Assembly (NCBI RefSeq): GCF_963678635.1
Contig: NC_087066.1
Location: forward strand, 17,545,275 to 17,609,274
DNA length: 64,000 nucleotides
Origin: Symsagittifera roscoffensis
Lineage: Eukaryota > Xenacoelomorpha > Acoela > Convolutidae
Direction of reading: 5' to 3'
Positions 56,850-64,000 of the stretch are shown in pieces (within the stretch, counting starts at the first letter, position 1; every line of letters starts with the position of its first letter). Below the pieces are notes generated by a model that made no database searches, was not told the DNA's origin, and saw only the letters and a list, made by a program, of their open reading frames with translations. Position numbers and translations under genes: made by a program.

Positions 56850-57850
56850 GATGATATGAAAATGTATGGGATTTGTTGTTTTTTGTAACGATTTGGAAAA
56901 TTTTTGCAATTTTTCTCGGAAATCGCAAAAATGGTACTAATGGACTAACCACTTGCTCATCTATGTGCCTACTCAGTTAGTCGCTTTTCATTTCTATGGC
57001 TTTTGAATGTTTCAATAGTGGGATTTTTGGCCTATTTCTTTGGAAGTTTTTCATTTTCTCAAATATTAAAGTCGCAAATTTGAGATGAAATTTCAATCAA
57101 AAGAACAAATTATGGGGATCTACCCTTCTCGAGCGGTTATTCCCTAATTTCGGTTGAAAAAAATTATGGCCCTTAACAAGCCCATTTTCGAGATTTTGAT
57201 TAATTTTCAAAACTTCGACTTTTCTCAAAAACTACCTGCTAAATCGGAGATTAAGAGTTTAACCGGACCGGGAAAAAAATCAATTATGCGCATCTTAAAT
57301 GCGCAAGATGTTATGCCCTGCGTTTTGAAAAAAAAAATTGGGCCGTAGAAAATGTCCAATTTTTGAAATGTTGCCCGTTTTTTTGGAAAGTTATTTTTTT
57401 TTTCAAAAACCAAACTGCTGATTCTGAGGTTATTAGTTCATTGAAACTAACATGGTGCTTAAGTTTTCTCTGCGTAATCTGTTATAACCTTTTTTTTGTA
57501 GAAAAGCTGATATGGACTTCGGAAAAATTCACTGTTTTTTTTATAGAAGTTTCGTCACTTTTTGAAAACTACAAGCTAAATCGGATATAAAGGGTTCAAT
57601 CTAAAAAGTCAGGGGGCGGAAGTATTCAATCTTAAAATCAGGGAGTGGAAATTGGAGGCTATTCTTTGGCTTTAGTAGAGAAAGTTTCACGGATTTAGGA
57701 TTTAAGTCAAATTTTTGAATTTTAGATAGATGTTTAGAATCTTTTTCTTCTTTTTTTTCGAAAACTACGGAGCCAAATGTGAGATAAAGACTTCAATTGA
57801 AAGATCGAGTTGTAGTTTTCTCTTTTAAATGAGTGATTACTCACCTATAT
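56850..57850 (+). repeat. Degenerate AAAACTACC-type array, third locus
   Basis: At least four loose units with cores such as CTCAAAAACTACCTGCTAAA, TTTTGAAAACTACAAGCTAA and TTCGAAAACTACGGAGCCAA, each followed by a GAGAT- or GATAT-containing segment and TTCAAT or similar. Unit spacing is irregular (about 100-190 bases). Confidence 0.55.
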
Positions 57851-58769
57851 AAGCAGAGAAACACAAGGATTTAACGTAAAGTCCATTGTTTAATTACGCA
57901 TTTCCGTATCAGTATGAAATATGATGAAAAATATTAGAACAGGTAGATCCAGCATTAGCTGCGCCACTAAATTACATCCGCGCGACCGTGGGGTAGATGC
58001 GAGGATGAGGATGTTGTATTCGTAATCAACAGGTCGGAGATTCAAATCCGGAACCTTGAAATAGTTTTTTTGCCCGAGTTTTTGCTGCGAATTTTTACTG
58101 GTGGCTAGTGTTAATAAATTTACAAGCGGTCGTAGAGCAGATGCGATAATGCGATACCCAAATCTCAAAATTGATGTCCAAAACTTTTTAAGGTGTATTT
58201 TCATTCTTTTTTTCTTTTTCCTTAATCCACTTTTTCTGTGTTTAATTTAAACTACTCCATGGAACTTAAAATGCAGTCGGAACATTCAGCGCGCTTCGCC
58301 CGATACGAGCAGTGTGGTTCACTTTGAAGTCCTTTGCTAAATGGAAATCAACTAAAACAATTACACTCTCAAATAAGTAAATTGCAACTGGCCCGAAAAA
58401 AAAACATTTGGCTTTTAGTTTCAAACGTGCACCTCAGTGTCTAGGTTCGCAATTCTAGGAATGAAAAAGTTGACTTTAGATTGGGCTTCAGATGGGTTGG
58501 TTTCATGAATGATTGTCAATTATAGAAGATTTTTTTTTGCATTCAAAAAGCCTCTGAGGCCATATTTTCTTTTCTTTAAAAATGATTCAAAAGTAATCCA
58601 GTCATTGTCCGGTTTTCTGGAGTTCATTGACACTTTTTCAGCCTAATTTTCACTTTTTATAGATCAGTGGATTGAATATAGACCAGCGAAGGTAGTAAGC
58701 TAGTTATAGTAGTTTTAAGTGATGGCATTGCTTAAGTAAACAGTTCGCGGCAATAAAAGGTCTGTGTTC
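57711..58769 (+). repeat. 1.06-kb tandem duplication C, copy 1
   Basis: Repeated directly downstream at an offset of about 1059 bases with few differences. It includes a tRNA-like segment (CCGTGGGGTAGATGCG near 57987, B-box-like GAGATTCAAATCCGG near 58037). Confidence 0.9.
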
Positions 58770-59829
58770 ATTTTTGAATTTTAGATAGATGTTTAGAATC
58801 TTTTTCTTTTTTTCGAAAACTACGGAGCCAAATGTGAGATAAAGACTTCAATTGAAAGATCGAGTTGTAGTTTTCTCCTTTCAAATGAGTGATTAGTCGC
58901 CTATATAAGCAGAGAAACACAAGGATTTAACGTAAAGTCCATTGTTTAATTACGCATTTCCGTATCAGTATGAAATATGATGAAAAATATTAGAACAGGT
59001 AGATCCAGCATTAGCTGCGCCACTAAATTACATCCGCGCGACCGTGGGGTAGATGCGAGGATGGGGATGTTGTACTCGTAATCAACAGGTCGGATATTCA
59101 AATCCGGAACCTTGAAATAGTTTTTTTGCCCGAGTTTTTGCTGCGAATTTTTACTGGTGGCTAGTGTTAATAAATTTACAAGCGGTGGTAGAGCAGATGC
59201 GATAATGTGATACCCCAAATCTCAAAATTGATGTCCAAAACTTTTTAAGGTGTATTTTCATTCTTTTATCTTTTTCCTTAATCCACTTTTTCTGTGTTTA
59301 ATTTAAACTACTCCATGGAACTTAAAATGCAGTCGGAACATTCAGCGCGCTTCGCCCGATACGAGCAGTGTGGTTCACTTTGAAGTCCTTTGCTAAATGG
59401 AAATCAACTAAAACAATTACACTCTCAAATAAGTAAATTGCAACTGGCCCGAAAAAAAAACATTTGGCTTTTAGTTTCAAACGTGCACCTCAGTGTCTAG
59501 GTTCGCAATTCTAGGAATGAAAAAGTTGACTTTAGATTGGGCTTCAGATGGGTTGGTTTCATGAATGATTGTCAATTATAGAAGATTTTTTTTGCATTCA
59601 AAAAGCCTCTGAGGCCATATTTTCTTTTCTTTAAAAATGATTCAAAAGTAATCCAGTCATTGTCCGGTTTTCTGGAGTTCATTGACACTTTTTCAGCCTA
59701 ATTTTCACTTTTTATAGATCAGTGGATTGAATATAGACCAGCGAAGGTAGTAAGCTAGTTATAGTAGTTTTAAGTGATGGCATTGCTTAAGTAAACAGTT
59801 CGCGGCAATAAAAGGTCTCTGTTCATTTT
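58770..59829 (+). repeat. 1.06-kb tandem duplication C, copy 2
   Basis: Second copy; ends about 25 bases before CCP5 exon 11, so the duplication lies right against a functional splice acceptor. Confidence 0.9.
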
Positions 59830-59855
59830 TCGAATTATATGCTATTTTGTTTCAG

Positions 59856-60019
59856 CGTATCTGTTGCTGACCCTGGAGTTGGAGGAGGGAGCAACTATGT
59901 GTCGAGTAGTAATGTGAATTCTGGTAATTCTTATGCGACACGCGGCGCAAGTGCAGCTGGAGGAAATACTTCAGGCACTACAGGGCCTCAGGTCTCTAAG
60001 AATTTGGGACCGATCAGAG
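59856..60019 (+). CDS. AGBL5: CCP5 exon 11: Gly/Ser-rich tail
   Basis: Acceptor TTTGTTTCAG, donor AGAG|GTTAGC. Joined to exon 10 it reads SVADPGVGGGSNYVSSSNVN, then a Gly/Ser/Thr-rich segment. Low complexity, but phase and sites fit. Phase 2 in, phase 1 out. Confidence 0.8.
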
Positions 60020-60351
60020 GTTAGCTTATGTATTGCTTCGTTTGTGAATGACGGAACTGAACATTCCCTTAAGTATGTAGTTTAAGGTGAATGTCTTATT
60101 ATAGTTGGCATCCGCCCAGTTTTCCTTGTAGGAATTTTTGCCTATGTTCTTAGGTTGGGTCAAAATTGATTGAACATTGCGTTTTGCTACTAAAGGAATT
60201 TATTACCAATTTTTTTTTATGATTTGATCTTCACTGTTCGTTTGTGATTTAATATGTTATGTATCTATCTACACACATAGTGCAAACTTTTTATCTGATA
60301 CAAATACCCGTTTGAATTTGCTTTAAATGTGGTAATGAGTTTTTTTTTTAG

Positions 60352-60578
60352 AAAACAAGGCTTTCCAAATGCGGAGACAGCGCCTTCTGCAAATTACAAG
60401 AACAAATCCACAAGGGGCAAATGCAAACAACACTTCGAATTCGGCTGGCAATGCTGGTGGATCTTCGTCGTCTAGCAGTAATAATCATAGCAATACTGCC
60501 AACAATCGTAGAGGCAGTCAAGATGCAAATAATAACGCAGCATCAATGTCGTCAACGCCCAACCACTTCATATACCAG
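60352..60578 (+). CDS. AGBL5: CCP5 exon 12: basic start, Asn/Ser-rich tail
   Basis: T-run plus TAG acceptor, donor CCAG|GTGGGA. It reads ENKAFQMRRQRLLQITRTNP, then an Asn/Ser/Gly-rich disordered stretch. Phase 1 in, phase 0 out. Confidence 0.8.
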
Positions 60579-60894
60579 GTGGGAGGCAGGATAATGATAA
60601 TTTTACCTTGTACTGTATTTACACAAGGACCGTAGGGATCAGTCATATCACGAACTCTATTTTTTCCAACCCAAGTCTCAAATAATTTATATTGTGGCAC
60701 TTATGCTAGCATTATAGCTGGTTCAGTTTTGCTGCATACCAGAAAAACCTGCCAATCATAATTAATTTTTGAAATTCAATGAGCTTTTGAGTTCTATTTT
60801 TTTCTTCGAAATTAGAAACACGAAAAATTTTTGGGATAAGTTTTTGAAATTTGCCCAAGCTCAAGTATGTTTTTTTGCGGTTCGACTTTTGATT

Positions 60895-61232
60895 TCTTTT
60901 CAAGTTTAATTCAAATTTATTTGCTCAGAGGAAGGCAATTGCGGTCCCCAAAAACAAATGTGCAAATGGCGCACAAATAACGTGAAATATTTTGAGTTTC
61001 GAGAGGATTTCATTTTGAAGATTTCCCAGCGGAATAAAACGTTCTAAAATATCTATAGCGTGATCTAAATTTTTTTCGAAAGATTAAAAGTCTTTTTAAA
61101 AGGTTTCTGATAATTAAAGCGCTTCAGTGTGTTGTAAATTGTTATTGAAAGTTTTTTAAAAAATTTCTAAATTCATTTTTTTTTTCGATTTTTTATGTTT
61201 CATTGACACTCCAACTTTCTGTTGGCTATGAC
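60895..61232 (+). mobile_element. MITE-like element, copy 6 (partial)
   Basis: It shares the AATGGCGCACAAATAACGTG and CCCAGCGGAATAAAACGTT interior blocks and ends in CCAAC-TTTCT-GTTGG (61211-61225) plus CTATG. The left end is not clear. Confidence 0.5.
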
Positions 61233-61721
61233 TTCTCACTTTTTAGTTAATTTTGAGTCCGAAAGGGACTCTTTTTCCTTTCTCCCCACATCACATAATC
61301 AACACTTTTATGATGTAACGAGTGGTTTTACAAGGTTAATCATGAAGACCAAATGTGTTTGTCATAGCTTAATTAGTTCGCATGTCAATTTTCATAACAA
61401 TCGGTTAATGCGAACAAAAATTTAACTCAAAAAATCGCAGGTGGGGGGAAGAAAAAGAGCCTGAAAAGGCATACATCCGACCAGGTTTTATGTACAGATA
61501 TTTTAGGGCGGCATAGGTGGTACTTTGATACCTCAGTTTACCCCTAGAGTTTTCTTTGGGGTATCTATAACGCGCGAAAAACTACCCTCTGCCATAGTTC
61601 CTTTCGACTTCTCGAGTCATCGGAACAAAAATGCCGATAAGTGTCATGATTTGAATTACAGTACTAGCCAACACTGACGCTTTTTTAGGTGATAAAAGGT
61701 TAATTCGATTATGCGATTTAG

Positions 61722-62225
61722 GACGGATCCAATTCGCGTACCACGCCCATATTGACACAGCCGACCGCCCTTAAGCAACTTTTGAATCATCAGCACAGCA
61801 CAAGCAAACAACAACAGCAATCAAATGAACAACGGAACTCAGTTAATCCGAACACTTCGAGAGCCGTGTACAATCTTCCGGTGACGAATAATAACTACGC
61901 TCAATCCTTGCTGGGGCCTCAATTCGAAGCGGGCTCGGCGATGAATTATTTGAACAAAAATCTACCAATTCATGTGAACAACCAGCCTGGAGGCAGTTCA
62001 ACTATTGCAGGGCTAGCTATTATTTCACCAAGGAAGGCACATGCATATATTCAAAAGGGAAACCCGCCACCTGGGTCTAATCAACAACAAACTTTAGCTC
62101 CGTTTTCAAGGTCGAAGCTCGGAATCAACCGATCGCTTAGTGTGTTACAGCCGAACCCAAACCATCATGCGAGTAATTTAATGTATTCTTCGGCGGGTAG
62201 CTCTTCTAATGTGAACGCACAACAT
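61722..62225 (+). CDS. AGBL5: CCP5 exon 13: long disordered tail segment
   Basis: Acceptor GCGATTTAG, donor CAT|GTAAGT. 168 codons, rich in Gln, Asn and Ser, with short conserved-looking pieces (GLAIISPRKAHAYIQKG and SKLGINRSLSVLQ). Serine-rich tails with RSLS-like sites also occur in vertebrate CCP5. Phase 0 both sides. Confidence 0.85.
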
Positions 62226-62494
62226 GTAAGTTTCACCAAGGTTCAGATGTGATGCGAATGAATTTCGAATGAACATTTACATCGCGGGAAACTAAGAGGC
62301 GATATGGTCTCCCAAATGGCTTGATAATAATCAAGTTTGTCCTGATAAGCTGTTTTTGAGGCAATGAAATGTGAAAAAATGTATCTAATGAAAATCACAA
62401 ACCAGCTTGATTTTTCGATTAGGTATAGAATTACCATAAATCAAGATTTGAATTAGACTTTAAAACTCGATATCAATCGTGTCATCTTTTCTAG

Positions 62495-62718
62495 AACATG
62501 GATCTGAACTCTGTTTATGCTGCATTTGAGAGATCCAATGGAACCCCAGTAAACAACACGCATTCAAACGTGTTAAAAAAGACATCCTACTCCCAGAATG
62601 ATCTCACAAATGTGGGAAAAGGACAACAGCAGCAACCAAGTAGGCAGATTAGAGCAGATAACAGCAACGATGCCTTCGCGACACAGTGTCGACTGAAGCA
62701 GTATAGAAGACCAATCAG
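62495..62718 (+). CDS. AGBL5: CCP5 exon 14 (or terminal exon)
   Basis: Acceptor CTTTTCTAG. It encodes NMDLNSVYAAFERSNGTPVN, then a Gln/Asn-rich piece ending KQYRRPIR. Donor CAG|GTTTGA is weak. If it is not used, the frame runs nine more codons to TAA 62744-62746, which overlaps AATAAA at 62745-62750, giving a short isoform. Confidence 0.75.
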
Positions 62719-62744
62719 GTTTGAATCACGGTCACAACTACGTT

Positions 62745-62750
62745 AATAAA
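62745..62750 (+). terminator. AGBL5: Possible internal poly(A) signal of CCP5
   Basis: AATAAA overlapping the stop codon reached if exon 14 is read through. It would end a short transcript before exons 15 and 16. Confidence 0.35.
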
Positions 62751-62992
62751 TTAAAACTAAACAGGTTAAAATGCACAGTTGTTGTTCCTTAATGTCTTCA
62801 TACTGATTGAAGTAGTGCCGATTGTGAAACGTTTTTTTTTGTTGAAAGACGATTAATAGAAAATTTGAGTTCAAAAAGGGAAAACTTTGGGAACTTGACA
62901 TAGTGTCTTCGATTTTTTGATGTGTAAAAAAAGGAACTTGAGTTACGCACGGTCTTTCATGTTGAATCGTTTGCTGAATGAAGTGCCTCGAG

Positions 62993-63205
62993 TTTCGAGA
63001 ATGACGAGGACTACTCGGACACGCGACTGTTGGAAGGATTTTCCAGTCACAACCAGTCGGCACTCTTAATGGCAACGATGACAGGGGACAAGTCAGAACA
63101 GGTGGTGGCCACCCCCTCTGTGCCTCCCAGGGGGGCCACGGGGGCAGAATCGAATGGGAATGTGACTATGTTTGAGAGAGTTCCATCTGCCGCCAGGAAG
63201 TCAGA
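62993..63205 (+). CDS. AGBL5: CCP5 exon 15 (probable)
   Basis: Acceptor CTCGAG has a poor pyrimidine tract, but its phase fits exon 14. Donor GA|GTGAGT is strong. It reads SFENDEDYSDTRLLEGFSSH, then a Pro/Gly/Thr-rich segment. The patch is clearly GC-richer than the introns around it, as expected for coding sequence. Confidence 0.6.
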
Positions 63206-63509
63206 GTGAGTGTCCAAAATTGTCTTTGTCAAATAGAGTTTGTGCATGTCTATAGGATTACAACTGAGTTCTATCGAGTTACTACTGATTGGGACTAAAG
63301 TTAGCTACAGTTCTTTCTACAGTTAAGTTGAGACTAGGAAATGAGTTCGAAGATGTGGTTCAAAAGTTTCATAAGGTATACTAAGCTCAAGTTAAGCACC
63401 TTCTATATTTCGTCAAAAGCAAAATGAATAGTAGTTTGCAAAGTATGGTCGGTCGGATCCCTGGTTTTATTTTTGAACTTGCTATCAATAAATGGTGATA
63501 CTTTTGCAG

Positions 63510-63572
63510 ACCAGAGAGTTTGTCTTATTCTTCCAAATCAAAGGGAGGCAAGACTACAAAGAGAAAAGTGAA
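63510..63572 (+). CDS. AGBL5: CCP5 exon 16 (probable, gene continues)
   Basis: Acceptor CTTTTGCAG, donor GAA|GTAAAT. It encodes PESLSYSSKSKGGKTTKRKV, a basic segment, and ends after two bases of a codon. The 3' remainder lies beyond the window. Confidence 0.55.
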
Positions 63573-64000
63573 GTAAATATGTCACGTGCATGTAATTCTC
63601 AACATCCTCATCGTTTGCATGATCTTCTTGTCTATCATTGTCTTTGTTATTCTCATTCGTATTTATGTTTGCATCCCCTAAAGTGGCTCTTTTCCAGTTT
63701 CCGCCCTTTTGATTTTTTTTGAAATTCAATTTAAAAAAGTCTTTAAAATGATTTTTAATTTTAAACAGTACATCAAAACGTGTCAGCGTGAACAGGTGAA
63801 CAAATTTTTAGAACATTTCTTTCATTCGAAATTTCGTATGAACAACTTCTGAACAGCTTTATTTTGTAAATTTTTGAGGGGATGGGAAACTGGAAAAGAG
63901 CCCCTAAAGTGTCTCCTTTTTTCACTTGCGAGAGCAAGTGGGTTGTAATCGGGAACTAGACTTTTTCCCATAAACAACTATTGCGCTTTCTGTTGCTCAA
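63573..64000 (+). other. AGBL5: CCP5 intron 16 (start)
   Basis: No coding sequence recognised. A SINE-like element begins at about 63921. Confidence 0.5.
63921..64000 (+). repeat. SINE-like head with perfect GAGA hairpin
   Basis: CACTTGC-GAGA-GCAAGTG at 63923-63940 is a perfect 7-bp stem with a GNRA-type loop, followed by GTAATCGGGAACTAGAC and TTTTTCCCATAAACAAC. Cut off by the window edge. Confidence 0.6.

Larger units (their letters stand above)
55929..59855 (+). other. AGBL5: CCP5 intron 10, repeat-filled
   Basis: It contains a fifth MITE-like copy (about 56055-56415), a third AAAACTACC-type array (56850-57850) and tandem duplication C (57711-59829), which includes tRNA-like segments. No host exon recognised. 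Confidence 0.8.

Overview
The window looks like nuclear DNA of an invertebrate animal. Two genes with clear animal orthologues, PAN2 and AGBL5/CCP5, lie on the + strand and are split by GT-AG introns of up to about 9.6 kb. The non-coding DNA is AT-rich and crowded with SINE-like, MITE-like and LINE-derived repeats. I cannot name the species. In places a 3' splice acceptor lies directly before a start codon, which would suit a lineage with 5'UTR introns or spliced-leader trans-splicing.

Layout. 1-8.85 kb: a GC-rich block with coding character on the + strand only, broken by single stops and frameshifts. It carries two SGNH-hydrolase-like domains and is best read as a decayed multi-domain mobile element of unknown class. 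8.85-10.9 kb: AT-rich DNA with one short TE-like ORF. 10.9-19.84 kb: PAN2, the catalytic subunit of the PAN2-PAN3 poly(A) deadenylase, as two coding exons around a 5.06-kb intron. 19.84-29.34 kb: an intergenic stretch with SINE-like and MITE-like elements, a near-identical 1.15-kb tandem duplication and a perfect 45-bp hairpin. 29.34 kb to beyond the right edge: AGBL5/CCP5, a cytosolic tubulin deglutamylase, with 16 exons visible and the 3' end possibly outside the window. Its introns hold a decayed + strand LINE, a - strand SGNH-esterase fragment, a - strand LINE whose reverse-transcriptase segment is repeated four times in tandem, two more roughly 1-kb tandem duplications, and a minisatellite built from the 3' splice site of one exon.

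What stands out. The PAN2 protein keeps the family's architecture, but three of the five DEDDh exonuclease residues are replaced (E to N, D to K, H to S). It also carries a CCCH zinc finger inside the pseudo-UCH domain that I do not recall from human or yeast PAN2. Together these suggest a non-catalytic, RNA-binding PAN2. CCP5, in contrast, keeps all its metallopeptidase residues. Two dispersed repeat families show compensatory base changes in terminal hairpins, evidence that the folded structure is or was selected.

The two host genes have no obvious functional link, one acting in mRNA decay and the other in microtubule modification. Exon boundaries come from reading frame, GT-AG sites and remembered family similarity; no transcript data or searches were available.
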